In this document: one piece after another, positions 5,681 to 12,931 of the stretch
How the letters are laid out: each line of letters starts with the position of its first letter
How positions within the stretch are numbered: the stretch's first letter is position 1
Source: Frankiaceae bacterium
GTDB lineage: Bacteria > Actinomycetota > Actinomycetes > JAVEEJ01
Length of the DNA stretch: 16,244 nt
Assembly (NCBI GenBank): GCA_030840515.1
Contig: JAVEEJ010000047.1
Location: forward strand, 1 to 16,244
Reading direction: 5' to 3'
Notes under the pieces: model-generated
What the model saw: the letters and a program-made list of their open reading frames with translations, nothing else
Databases searched by the model: none
What the model was told of the DNA's origin: nothing
Program-made: the position numbers and the translations under genes

Positions 5681-7081
5681 CTACCACGTGAACCGCTCCT
5701 CGTGGATCTGCCGGTCCGGCACACCGAGGTTACGAGCGGCGGCCGCCGCCGCCTCCATCCACTCGTTGGGTCCGCAGATGAAGACGTCGCGGGTCGACAG
5801 GTCGGGAACCAGTCGATGCAGCGCCATCTCGTCGCTCAGGCCATCGACCCCGTCCGGGAGCCAAGACGGTCGGCCGCGGCGACGGTGCCCCACCACGTAG
5901 TGGACGGCGACGCCGCGGTCAGCGGCGAGCGCATCCAGCTCGGCCCGGAACACGAGGTCGGGCTCACTGCGCGCCCGATAGACCAAGCTCGCGTCGCCGG
6001 GTGCGTAGTCCATGTCCTCGAGCAGGGCTTTCATCGGCGTAACGCCAATCCCGCAGGCAAGCATGGCGACTCGACCGAGCTCACCCACTGGCGCCGTGAG
6101 TCGTCCGTATGGCCCTTCGATCAGGACTCGCGTGCCCGGCCGGAGCCCGGCAAGGCGGCTGCTGCCGTCGCCCAGGTCCTTCGCGGTGATCTGCACGTGG
6201 TCGCGCCGCGGGGCGCCGGACAGCGAGTACGGATTACCGCGGGACCAGCCCGGGCCGTCGAGGAACCGCCAGATGAAGAACTGGCCGGCCTGCACAGGCA
6301 GACGGTGCAGTCCTCGGCCGCGCATGTGCACAGTCACCACGTCTGGGCTCTCTCGGACCACGGAGCTGACCGTGATGCCGTGTCGCAGGCTGCGCCACAG
6401 CGGTAACCCCACCCGGTACACCGCCACGGCACCTGCCGCCAGCGCGTAGGAACCCCACCAGTAGGCGCGTGCCAGTGCCGAGCTCTGGAAGTCAGCCCCC
6501 GTCCAGATCTCATGTGGCACGGACAACCCGACGCCGACGTACGCGTAGAGGTGCAACAAGTGCCAGGACTCGTAGCGCAGCTTGCGCCGAGCGATCCGCA
6601 CGCTCGTCACGACGACGACGGACAGGGCCACCAGAGCGGCAGCCGCGAGCAGCATCCCGCCGTAGGTGGTGACGAGGGTCCATGCCTCGCTCACGATCCC
6701 GGTGCGGGCGGATGAGGCGTAGCCGAGTGTGATGAGCACGACGTGGACGAGTAGCAGGCTGAATGACCAGAAGCCCACGAGCCGATGACGGCGAGCGAGC
6801 TCGTCCTGACCGAAGCTGCGCTCGATGATCGGCACCCGCGCCATCAGCAGCACCTGGATCAGGAGCAAGTCGGCCGCTACCAGACCGGAGAGGCGGCCGA
6901 GGGAGTCCAGGAGCTCAGGACGCGATGCCGTGAGTGACTGCACGCCTCGACCCGACAGCCACAGCGCCGTGACCACCAGCGCAGTGCCCCAGCACGCCGC
7001 CCCCACGGCGTCGCGCCACCACCGAGGGGTGGGGCGGACGCGCAGCCGAGGCCGGGCGACGCGCTGGGCAGTGGTCGTCAC
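5681..7081 (-). CDS. Ferric-reductase-like transmembrane flavohaem oxidoreductase (NAD(P)H/FAD)
   Basis: 466 residues. The N-terminal half is a ferric-reductase-type haem membrane domain with about six hydrophobic helices (roughly 25-230). Candidate haem histidines are in ARRHRLVGF (His99), LLVHVVL (His113) and WHLLHLY (His174, His177), with His190 nearby. The C-terminal half (about 235-466) is a ferredoxin-NADP reductase-type module. FAD is bound by NPYSLSG (283-289), and the pyridine nucleotide by ACGIGVTP (342-349) and ICGPNEWM (435-442); it ends in the typical HEERFTW. There is no 2Fe-2S segment. It should carry electrons from cytosolic NAD(P)H across the membrane through two haems. GTG 7081 is the earliest start in frame, with no clear ribosome site. 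It lies 52 bp after the kinase gene and 13 bp before the first FMN-binding gene. Acceptors are inferred to be the two flavinylated proteins. Confidence 0.9.
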   Translation of the reverse strand: MTTTAQRVARPRLRVRPTPRWWRDAVGAACWGTALVVTALWLSGRGVQSLTASRPELLDSLGRLSGLVAADLLLIQVLLMARVPIIERSFGQDELARRHRLVGFWSFSLLLVHVVLITLGYASSARTGIVSEAWTLVTTYGGMLLAAAALVALSVVVVTSVRIARRKLRYESWHLLHLYAYVGVGLSVPHEIWTGADFQSSALARAYWWGSYALAAGAVAVYRVGLPLWRSLRHGITVSSVVRESPDVVTVHMRGRGLHRLPVQAGQFFIWRFLDGPGWSRGNPYSLSGAPRRDHVQITAKDLGDGSSRLAGLRPGTRVLIEGPYGRLTAPVGELGRVAMLACGIGVTPMKALLEDMDYAPGDASLVYRARSEPDLVFRAELDALAADRGVAVHYVVGHRRRGRPSWLPDGVDGLSDEMALHRLVPDLSTRDVFICGPNEWMEAAAAAARNLGVPDRQIHEERFTW

Positions 7082-7112
7082 AGGACTCAGGGTCCCGGGC
7101 CTGTCTTGGAGA

Positions 7113-7125
7113 CTTCTTAGAGAAG
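7113..7125. promoter_or_regulatory. Palindrome in the kinase-oxidoreductase gap
   Basis: CTTCT-TAG-AGAAG, with 5-bp arms, lies in the only sizeable internal gap (52 bp) of the cluster, directly upstream of the oxidoreductase gene. It could be a response-regulator site or an mRNA hairpin. No convincing -35/-10 pair was found beside it. Confidence 0.25.
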
Positions 7126-7133
7126 CCTGTGTG

Positions 7134-8348
7134 TCAGCGGCGCACCGGGAGGGAGAGCTCGAAGGTCGAGCCGGTCTCGCTTGGCAGCAGCCGCAACCGT
7201 CCGCCGTGCCTGTTGGCGACGTCGTTGGTCAGGGCCAGCCCGAGCCCGTAGTGGTTGCGGCCAGCCCGGTGTCCCCCGGAGTGGAATCGGCGCAGGACCG
7301 TCGAGGCGTTAGCCGGGCTGACACCCGGGCCCGTGTCCGTCACCGCCAACCGTGCCTGGCCCCCCTCAACTCGCAACCCCACAGTGACCCGGCCGCCCGA
7401 GGGAGTGTGGTCGATCGCGTTGTCGACCAGGGCGAGTACGGCGCGGCGAAGGGCTGCTGCGGAGCCGGCCACCTGGATGCTGAGCGCACCGGTGGGAAAG
7501 AGCGGGACCAGCTCCACCCCCCGCGCGGCTGCATGCGCCAGTGCGCTCTCGATGACGCCGTCGACGACCCCAATGAGGTCCAACGGATTACTGAGGTCCT
7601 CGCCGCGGGGGTCGGCAGCCACCAGCAGGTCTTCGACGACGTGTCCGAGACGTTGGATGTCGTGCACGACCCCGTCTGCGTCGTTCAGGAGCCCCTGGGA
7701 CAGCCCCGTGCCGGCGAGGTCCCGCTTCAGGACTTGGGCACGGGTGCTCAGCAAGGTCAGCGGCGTGCGCAGCTCGTGGCTGGCGTCAGCGACAAAGGAC
7801 CGCTGAAGGCCGAGAGCTTCCGCCAAGGGCCGCACGGCTCGACGACCTGCCACCGCTCCCAGCAAGGCGGCGAACACCAGCCCCGCGGCGAGGGCGACCG
7901 CCATGGCTCGTTCGAGCCGGCCCCGGTCGGCGAGAAGTGGCCTCCGATCAAGAACCACCTGCACGGTTCCGCTGGATGTCCGCGCCGTCACCACCCGCAG
8001 CTGCAGCTCGCCCGCGCGGACGGTGCGCAGCTGCAGGGCGCGACCAGTCTCTGCACGCAGCGCGGTCAATGATGGCTTCGCCTCGGCTGGCAGGCCGGGA
8101 GAGATCTCCACCGCGCTCCCGGTGGCAATGACGACCCAGCTGCCCGGCGGTGGGTCCCCGACGTCATCCACGGTGACAACCGCGTGTCTGAGCATGGAGT
8201 CTGTCGCGGCGTCCTGCTGCCTCGCGACCACGAGGACCACGACGCCGACGAGCACCGACATGGCGAGCCCCACCAACGCCGCGACTCGCAGGGCAACAGC
8301 TCGCGCCGTGCGCGCCACAAGTAGTTCATCACCGGTTGTCACGATCAC
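7134..8348 (-). CDS. Two-component sensor histidine kinase
   Basis: 404 residues from GTG 8348, which overlaps the response-regulator stop by four bases (GTGA); a GTG at 8342 is the alternative. Transmembrane helix 1 is about 19-42 and helix 2 about 148-168, bracketing an extracytoplasmic region of roughly 100 residues with no recognised fold. Only some 15 residues separate helix 2 from the dimerisation domain, so a full HAMP is not evident. The H-box SFVADASHELRTPLTLL puts the phosphorylated histidine at His191. The N-box is LVDNAIDH (Asn310), followed by VTDTGPGV (336-343) and YGLGLAL (367-373). It has all the features of an active HisKA/HATPase_c kinase. Its regulator is the adjacent upstream gene. 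Being inside the flavinylation cluster, it may sense redox state or metal, but that is inference. Confidence 0.93.
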   Translation of the reverse strand: MIVTTGDELLVARTARAVALRVAALVGLAMSVLVGVVVLVVARQQDAATDSMLRHAVVTVDDVGDPPPGSWVVIATGSAVEISPGLPAEAKPSLTALRAETGRALQLRTVRAGELQLRVVTARTSSGTVQVVLDRRPLLADRGRLERAMAVALAAGLVFAALLGAVAGRRAVRPLAEALGLQRSFVADASHELRTPLTLLSTRAQVLKRDLAGTGLSQGLLNDADGVVHDIQRLGHVVEDLLVAADPRGEDLSNPLDLIGVVDGVIESALAHAAARGVELVPLFPTGALSIQVAGSAAALRRAVLALVDNAIDHTPSGGRVTVGLRVEGGQARLAVTDTGPGVSPANASTVLRRFHSGGHRAGRNHYGLGLALTNDVANRHGGRLRLLPSETGSTFELSLPVRR

Positions 8349-9013
8349 GTCGGGCCGAGCCGGTAGCCGAGCCCGCGAACCGTCGAGATGACCTGGCGGC
8401 CGAGCTTGCGACGGCAGTAGTGCACGTACGTGTCGACGATGCTCTCGGACTCCGCGTCGCCGAAGACCTGCACCAACAGCTCGCGCCGCGTGAAGACCTG
8501 GCGAGGACGAGATGCGAGTACGCCGAGCAGACGGCACTCGCGATCGGACAGGTCGACGTCGTCCTCAGTGCTCCGATGCACCCGGCGGGCGGCAACGTCG
8601 AGTTCGCCGCCGGGCAGCCGCACCGTCCGCGAGCCTCCGGCATGACGCCGCAGCAGTGCGCGCAGCCGGGCAAGCAGCTCGGCGACCTCGAAGGGCTTCG
8701 TCAGGTAGTCCTCGGCCCCTGCGTCGAGGCCGTCAACTCGGTCTTGCGTCGTACCGCGCGCGGACAGAACGAGGATCGGTGCCGCAACGCCACGGCCCCG
8801 CAGCCGGCCGATCAGGTCCAACCCCTCCAAGGCGGGCAGCCCGCGATCCACGACGAGCAGGTCCCAGTGTCCCGTGAGGGCGAGATGCAGTGCGCGTTGG
8901 CCGTCTTCCGCGAGCGTGACGGCGTGGCCTTCCTCGGTCAGCACGCGGCTCAGCAGCTCTGCGAGGGCGCGGTCGTCCTCAACGAGGAGAAGGCGGGGCG
9001 ACGCCACGGTCAT
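8345..9013 (-). CDS. OmpR/PhoB-family response regulator
   Basis: 222 residues from ATG 9013, inside the apbE stop (ATGA overlap). An earlier in-frame start at 9046 would overlap apbE more and add residues before the receiver domain. The receiver domain (about 6-118) has the acidic pair Asp13/Asp14, phospho-acceptor Asp56 (LLVVDRGLP), Ser84 and Lys106 (YLTKPF). The C-terminal winged-helix DNA-binding domain (about 128-220) ends with VDTYVHYCRRKLG and TVRGLGYRLG, typical of the OmpR family. It is paired with the kinase that follows it. Targets are unknown; the operon promoter before apbE and the palindrome at 7113-7125 are candidates. Confidence 0.95.
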   Translation of the reverse strand: MTVASPRLLLVEDDRALAELLSRVLTEEGHAVTLAEDGQRALHLALTGHWDLLVVDRGLPALEGLDLIGRLRGRGVAAPILVLSARGTTQDRVDGLDAGAEDYLTKPFEVAELLARLRALLRRHAGGSRTVRLPGGELDVAARRVHRSTEDDVDLSDRECRLLGVLASRPRQVFTRRELLVQVFGDAESESIVDTYVHYCRRKLGRQVISTVRGLGYRLGPT

Positions 9014-9795
9014 GGCTGGAGTCTGGTGTCCGCGGTGCCCGGCCACCCGCTGGTGGCGTGAGCCCGACCGTCAGCGGAGATCTGCAGCGCGGCGTAGCCC
9101 GGCACGGACGTCACCAGACTCGCCCAATCATCGCCCGCCACGATCGCCGCGGTTGCCAGCACGTCAGCTACCTCCAGCGACGGACCGAACACCGACACCG
9201 ATGCCGACACCGAGCTGGCAGCCGCAGCGGCGCGTGGGGAATAGATGTGGGCACCACGCGCGGCAGTCCCACTCGTCGCGACCGCACCTGAGACGCACGG
9301 CACTGTGGCTCGGACGTTTCCACGGGCGAGTGGGTCCTCGATGCCCACCACGAACGGCTCCCCGCTACGGCTGGTCGCCATCACGTCGCCGCCGGCATTG
9401 AGGCACCAATCGACGTCGCTCACCTCAAGCAGCAGACCGAGGCCGTCCTCTGCGGCCCAGCCCTTGACCAGGCCGGACGGGTCCCAGACGCCGTCCGGCC
9501 GAACGGCGTCGAAGAGTCCACCCGTCAGCTCGCGCGCCCACTCGCAGCGTCGCGCCACGCTGCGTACTTCGGGCGGGCTGTCATCAAGACTGAGTTCGCC
9601 GCGGGCCATCCGGCTGATTGCGCTGTCGGCCTTGTAGGTGGAGAACATCTCATCGGCCCACGCCATGTGCTCAAAGCACCGCAACGCGGCCGCGTCGACC
9701 TCGGCCGAGCGCGCCGCGCAACCTCGAGCTAGGAGACTGACGGGTAGTCCCATGATCTGACGCACCCAGCTCCTGCGGGCTGCTCGAGGCTGCAC
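9010..9795 (-). CDS. apbE: FAD:protein FMN transferase (ApbE)
   Basis: ApbE takes FMN from FAD and links it to a threonine in the (S/D)GAT motif of target proteins; two such targets lie in the same cluster. 261 residues. Recognisable motifs: MGLPVSLLARG near the N-terminus, DPSGLVKGWAAEDG (105-118), NAGGDV (133-138), VATSGTA (172-178), and the metal-site segment VADVLATAA (209-217, with Asp211 and Thr215). Odd point: where the family usually reads H-I-x-D-P-x-T-G, this protein has HIYSPRAA (183-190), so the Asp and Thr-Gly are replaced. There is no signal peptide or lipobox, so it should act in the cytosol. Start GTG 9795 has a TAGCGT box 6 nt before it and may be leaderless; ATG 9753 would cut into conserved sequence. 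First gene of the cluster. Confidence 0.88.
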   Translation of the reverse strand: MQPRAARRSWVRQIMGLPVSLLARGCAARSAEVDAAALRCFEHMAWADEMFSTYKADSAISRMARGELSLDDSPPEVRSVARRCEWARELTGGLFDAVRPDGVWDPSGLVKGWAAEDGLGLLLEVSDVDWCLNAGGDVMATSRSGEPFVVGIEDPLARGNVRATVPCVSGAVATSGTAARGAHIYSPRAAAAASSVSASVSVFGPSLEVADVLATAAIVAGDDWASLVTSVPGYAALQISADGRAHATSGWPGTADTRLQP

Positions 9796-9801
9796 AACCT
9801 G

Positions 9802-9830
9802 ACGCTAGACGAGTCGGTCGGTGCAGACTA
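9802..9830 (-). promoter_or_regulatory. Putative promoter of the apbE cluster
   Basis: A -10 box TAGCGT (9807-9802) lies 6 nt before the apbE GTG. TAGTCT (9830-9825), 3/6 to TTGACA, lies 17 bp upstream. The spacing predicts a transcript that begins at the start codon. The gap to the tRNA otherwise holds only a 4-bp hairpin (GAGC-TTGC-GCTC, 9861-9872). Confidence 0.4.
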
Positions 9831-9877
9831 GGAGCGCACGGCGTCGATACCCCTACGGTCGAGCTTGCGCTCTTCGG

Positions 9878-9950
9878 TGGAGCTGAGGGGACTCGAACCC
9901 CTGACCCCCTGCATGCCATGCAGGTGCGCTACCAGCTGCGCCACAGCCCC
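9878..9950 (-). tRNA. tRNA-Ala (anticodon GGC)
   Basis: 73 nt, folding as a full cloverleaf. The acceptor GGGGCTG pairs with CAGCTCC and includes the G3:U70 wobble that identifies tRNA-Ala; the discriminator base is A. The anticodon stem CCTGC/GCAGG carries loop ATGGCAT, giving anticodon GGC for GCC codons. The T arm reads CAGGGGTTCGAGTCCCCT. CCA is not encoded (CCG follows). It lies 27 bp after the histidine phosphatase gene and 82 bp before apbE, same strand. Confidence 0.97.
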
Positions 9951-9962
9951 GAAGGAGCCGTC

Positions 9963-9991
9963 ATCGTAGCGAAGCGGCTACCGGTCGTCCC
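9963..9991 (-). promoter_or_regulatory. Putative tRNA-Ala promoter
   Basis: A -10 box TACGAT (9968-9963) is 12 nt before the tRNA 5' end. GGGACG (9991-9986), matching GAC of the -35 consensus, lies 17 bp upstream. The promoter overlaps the 3' end of the phosphatase gene. Confidence 0.45.
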
Positions 9992-10640
9992 CGCGCCCCT
10001 CGTCGGCCGACGGCAGCTGTCCGGCGTTGTGCTCCTCCAGTCGCCAGCCGCGCGCAGCCTCGACCAAAACCGACCAACGGCAGTTGCCGAGCGGCGAGAA
10101 ACGCCACCAGGAAGCGGGCTCGATCTCCAGCAGCGAGCCGATCGCGGCACGTGCCGTTCCGCCGTGCACCACGGCGACGAGCACCCCGCCGGAGCCGACG
10201 TCGGCGAGCGCTGATCGCAGCACCGACGTGCAGCGCTCCCCCACCTCGGCGTACGTCTCTCCGTGACCGCGACGCACATCCTCGCCGGCCAGCCAGGCGT
10301 CGTACTCGCTCGCAAACCGCTCCGCCACCTCAGGACGCGTCAGGCCCTGCCAGGTGCCGAGCTCGATCTCGCGCAGCCCCTTGTGCTCCTGAACAGCCAG
10401 TCCCGTGACAGCCGCGAGTGCGGCCGCGGTTGACACCGCGCGCTGCAGATCGGAGGTCACGAGTACGGCGGGACGCAGTGCCGCGAGCACCGCAGCGGAC
10501 CGGGCAGCCTGCGTGAGTCCGGTCTCATCGAGCGGAGGGTCGAGCTGGCCCTGGAAGCGGCCCTCGACGTTCCAGGTCGTGCGTCCGTGTCGCCACAGCA
10601 CGATGCGGCGGCCGCCGGAGCCCGGCAGCTCCGGGCTCAC
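9978..10640 (-). CDS. Histidine phosphatase family protein (phosphoglycerate-mutase fold, GpgP-like context)
   Basis: 220 residues. Catalytic RHG motif VLWRHGRTTWN (Arg17, His18, Gly19), second arginine in SDLQRA (Arg67), acid residue in REIELGTWQG (Glu91/Glu93), and second histidine in VVHGGTARA (His159). All residues needed for a phosphohistidine mechanism are present. The position, immediately after rsfS in an operon with nadD, matches the mycobacterial gene for glucosyl-3-phosphoglycerate phosphatase (GpgP). The substrate here remains inferred. Starts with GTG inside the rsfS stop (GTGA overlap). Cytosolic; no signal peptide. Confidence 0.9.
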   Translation of the reverse strand: MSPELPGSGGRRIVLWRHGRTTWNVEGRFQGQLDPPLDETGLTQAARSAAVLAALRPAVLVTSDLQRAVSTAAALAAVTGLAVQEHKGLREIELGTWQGLTRPEVAERFASEYDAWLAGEDVRRGHGETYAEVGERCTSVLRSALADVGSGGVLVAVVHGGTARAAIGSLLEIEPASWWRFSPLGNCRWSVLVEAARGWRLEEHNAGQLPSADEGRGDDR

Positions 10641-11023
10641 GCCTCGGCCGCGTGGCCCGCGGTGACCGACTCAGGAAGCGGGATCGACGGGCAGTCCTTC
10701 CAGAGCCGCTCGAGGGAGTAGTAGACGCGCTCCTCCACGTGCTGGACGTGCACCACGATGTCGACGAAGTCGAGCAGGACCCAGCGACCGTCCCGCTCGC
10801 CCTCGCGGCGCACCGGCTTGGCGCCGAGGCCGCGGAGCTTCTCCTCGATCGCGTCGACCACGGCCTTGACCTGGCGGTCGTTCTGGGCGGAGGCGACGAC
10901 GAAGCAGTCGGTGATGACGAGGTGGTCGGAGACGTCGAGGGCGATGATGTCGGTGGCGATCTTGTCGGCGGCAGCCTCAGCGGCGGCGACGGCAAGCTCG
11001 AGAGCACGTGGGGTGGCAGTCAT
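10637..11023 (-). CDS. rsfS: Ribosomal silencing factor RsfS
   Basis: Binds ribosomal protein uL14 and blocks joining of the subunits in starvation or stationary phase. 128 residues from ATG 11023; an in-frame GTG at 11032 adds three. It has the family core ALDVSDHLVITDCFVVASAQNDRQV, then RWVLLDFVDIVVHV and YYSLERLWKDCP, the usual RsfS/DUF143 pattern over nearly the whole length. It starts 15 nt after the LCP-like gene and overlaps the phosphatase by four bases, in the common actinobacterial order nadD / LCP / rsfS / phosphatase. Confidence 0.96.
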   Translation of the reverse strand: MTATPRALELAVAAAEAAADKIATDIIALDVSDHLVITDCFVVASAQNDRQVKAVVDAIEEKLRGLGAKPVRREGERDGRWVLLDFVDIVVHVQHVEERVYYSLERLWKDCPSIPLPESVTAGHAAEA

Positions 11024-11038
11024 AAGACCCACAGTTTC

Positions 11039-12337
11039 TCACGGCTTGTAGTCGACCCCGATGATCACGATGACGTCGGCCACCGACTGCCCCTCCGCGG
11101 AGGTCTTGACGTCTGTCGCGGGCAGGCCGAGCGCCTTCGCCACGCGCTGCCCGGTGGCGATGGACGCGTCGGTCGCGTCGGCGATCAGGATCACCGACGG
11201 CTTGTGCTGGAACGTGAAGCCCGGCACGTTGCCACCGGGTCGGTAGATGAACCCGGCCCCGGTCAGCTTGGAGCGCACCGACTCCCCTACCCCGGGCTTG
11301 CCGACGCCGTTCTGCACGAGCACCCGGTTGCCCTTGGCCAGCGCGGAGGCGGGGACCGAGTCGGCGAGCGCATTGCCCACCAGGGTCCGCAGGCCGTCGG
11401 GGTCGATGCCGTAGGCGGTGGGTCCGCCGGTGTCGATCTCGTGCACCGGCAGCGTGTCCTCGATCCGCTCGTCGCTGGCGAGGCCGATGAGCAGATTCGC
11501 CACGTCCCCAGCCGGGCTGCTGAGCTGCACGCCGGCTCCCAGGCCCCGCACGGCAGCGAGCACAGCAGCACGGCCCTTGGCCTTGGCTGCGGCCGTCAGG
11601 CCGTCCAGCAGCTCCTGCAGGCGGGGCAGGCGCTCCAGCTCCGACTCACCGCTCCCGAGGTAGGTCGCGAAGGCCACCGCGTTGCTCCCAGCGAGGTGCT
11701 GCTGACCCGCCCGCACGATGATCACCTTCGTGCCGCCGCCCGCGGCCGCGAGCACGTCGGTGTCCACACTCACGTCCACCCCGCCGAGCTGGTCGATCAG
11801 TGACGCGAGCGCGCGGCGGGGCAGCACCCAGGACCCGTCGACCGTGATGCCCATCAGGTCGGCGAGCGCCTCCTGCGCCACCTTGGGCCCGCCCAGCGAG
11901 ATGGCCTGACCGAACGCCGCCGAGCCGCGCCCGGGGATCTCGGTGATCACGCGGGTGGGCAGCAGCACGATGGCACCGGTCTTGCGCTTGGCGTCATGCG
12001 CGAGGAGTGCGGCTTCGACCGCCGGGCCGCCCGGGTCGGCGATCTGCATCAGCAGAGTGCGCTGCGTGCGCACCGCACCCTTGTCACCCGAGTGCTTCTG
12101 GTGGCGCGCGAACGCGAAGACGCCCGACCCGAGCAGCACCGCAGCCAACGCGACGACCGCTGCGACGCCGATCCCGCGCTTGCGGCGCTTGACCTGCCGG
12201 GCGCGCCTGCGCTCCCCGCGCCGCGTGGTCCCGCCGACCACGATGGTCGTCGCCGGGTCCGGCGCGGGTGGTGGCGTCGCGGGCAGCCGGGACGGGGCGC
12301 GGACAGGCCCGCGCTTCTTGCGTCGGTCCTTGCTCAC
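11039..12337 (-). CDS. Degenerate LytR-CpsA-Psr (LCP)-like protein with LytR C-terminal domain
   Basis: 432 residues. A very basic cytosolic N-terminus (1-54) is followed by one transmembrane helix (about 57-77). Next comes an LCP-like region (about 93-245) recognisable by TEIPGRG, ISLGGPKVAQEALADLMGI, LIDQLGGVDVSV and ELERLPRLQELL. A LytR_C domain closes the protein (about 336-430, RVLVQNGVGKPGVGESV and DVIVIIGVDY). LCP enzymes attach polymers to peptidoglycan. Here the usual SDT near the start, the Arg-Asp of the IPRD segment (LPTRV here) and the R-x-R before the D..R..RQ segment (ATYLGSGES here) look absent. Catalytic ligase activity is therefore doubtful; a scaffold or regulatory role is possible. 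GTG 12337 overlaps the nadD stop (GTGA). Confidence 0.82.
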   Translation of the reverse strand: MSKDRRKKRGPVRAPSRLPATPPPAPDPATTIVVGGTTRRGERRRARQVKRRKRGIGVAAVVALAAVLLGSGVFAFARHQKHSGDKGAVRTQRTLLMQIADPGGPAVEAALLAHDAKRKTGAIVLLPTRVITEIPGRGSAAFGQAISLGGPKVAQEALADLMGITVDGSWVLPRRALASLIDQLGGVDVSVDTDVLAAAGGGTKVIIVRAGQQHLAGSNAVAFATYLGSGESELERLPRLQELLDGLTAAAKAKGRAAVLAAVRGLGAGVQLSSPAGDVANLLIGLASDERIEDTLPVHEIDTGGPTAYGIDPDGLRTLVGNALADSVPASALAKGNRVLVQNGVGKPGVGESVRSKLTGAGFIYRPGGNVPGFTFQHKPSVILIADATDASIATGQRVAKALGLPATDVKTSAEGQSVADVIVIIGVDYKP

Positions 12338-12924
12338 GCGGCCGCTCCGTAGAGGCCGCGCTTGGCGATGTACTGCACGACGCCGTCGGGCACGAGGTAC
12401 CACAACGGCTTGCCTGCAGCCACGCGCGCGCGGCAGTCCGTCGAGGAGATCGCCATCGCCGGCACCTCGATCAGGCTCACCTTGCCCGTGGGCAGCCCAG
12501 GGTCGACGAGCTCATGCCCGGGCCGGGTGACGCCCACGAAGTGCGCCAGCTCGAACAGCTCCTCAGAGCCGTGCCACCCCAGGATCGCCCCGAGTGCGTC
12601 CGCACCGGTGATGAACAACAGCTCGGTCACCTCGGGGCGTCGCTCGCGCAGCTCTTTGAGCGTCTCCACCGTGTACGTCGGTCCGGGCCGGTCCACCTCG
12701 ATCCGGCTCACGGAGAACCGCGGGTTCGACGCCGTTGCGATGACAGTCATCAGGTAGCGGTCCTCAGCCGAGGACACCTCGCGCTCGGCCTTCTGCCACG
12801 GCGCCCCGGTGGGCACGAACACGACCTCGTCGAGGCCGAAGCGGTCGGCAACCTCGCTGGCTGCCACGAGGTGCCCGTGGTGCACCGGGTCGAAGGTGCC
12901 GCCCATCACACCGAGGCGGGTCAC
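12334..12924 (-). CDS. nadD: Nicotinate-nucleotide adenylyltransferase
   Basis: Adenylates nicotinate mononucleotide in NAD synthesis. 196 residues with the nucleotidyltransferase signature MGGTFDPVHHGH (7-18), the substrate-binding middle FITGADAL (104-111), and the C-terminal ISSTDCR (159-165), a small variant of ISSTxIR. Length is normal. It starts with GTG at 12924; a TAGGCT -10-like box lies 7 nt upstream and no Shine-Dalgarno is seen, so it is probably translated from a leaderless transcript. First gene of a four-gene operon with the LCP-like protein, rsfS and the phosphatase. Confidence 0.96.
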   Translation of the reverse strand: MTRLGVMGGTFDPVHHGHLVAASEVADRFGLDEVVFVPTGAPWQKAEREVSSAEDRYLMTVIATASNPRFSVSRIEVDRPGPTYTVETLKELRERRPEVTELLFITGADALGAILGWHGSEELFELAHFVGVTRPGHELVDPGLPTGKVSLIEVPAMAISSTDCRARVAAGKPLWYLVPDGVVQYIAKRGLYGAAA

Positions 12925-12931
12925 GCCGGGC

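Noticed and set aside
6825..8072. 415-codon plus-strand open frame across the oxidoreductase and kinase genes
   Set aside because: It crosses two well-supported minus-strand genes and shows no family motif.
4591..9950. Attachment-site duplication of the tRNA-Ala 3' end flanking the flavinylation cluster
   Set aside because: I looked for the T-arm/acceptor sequence again near the far end of the cluster and did not see it; no integrase gene is present.
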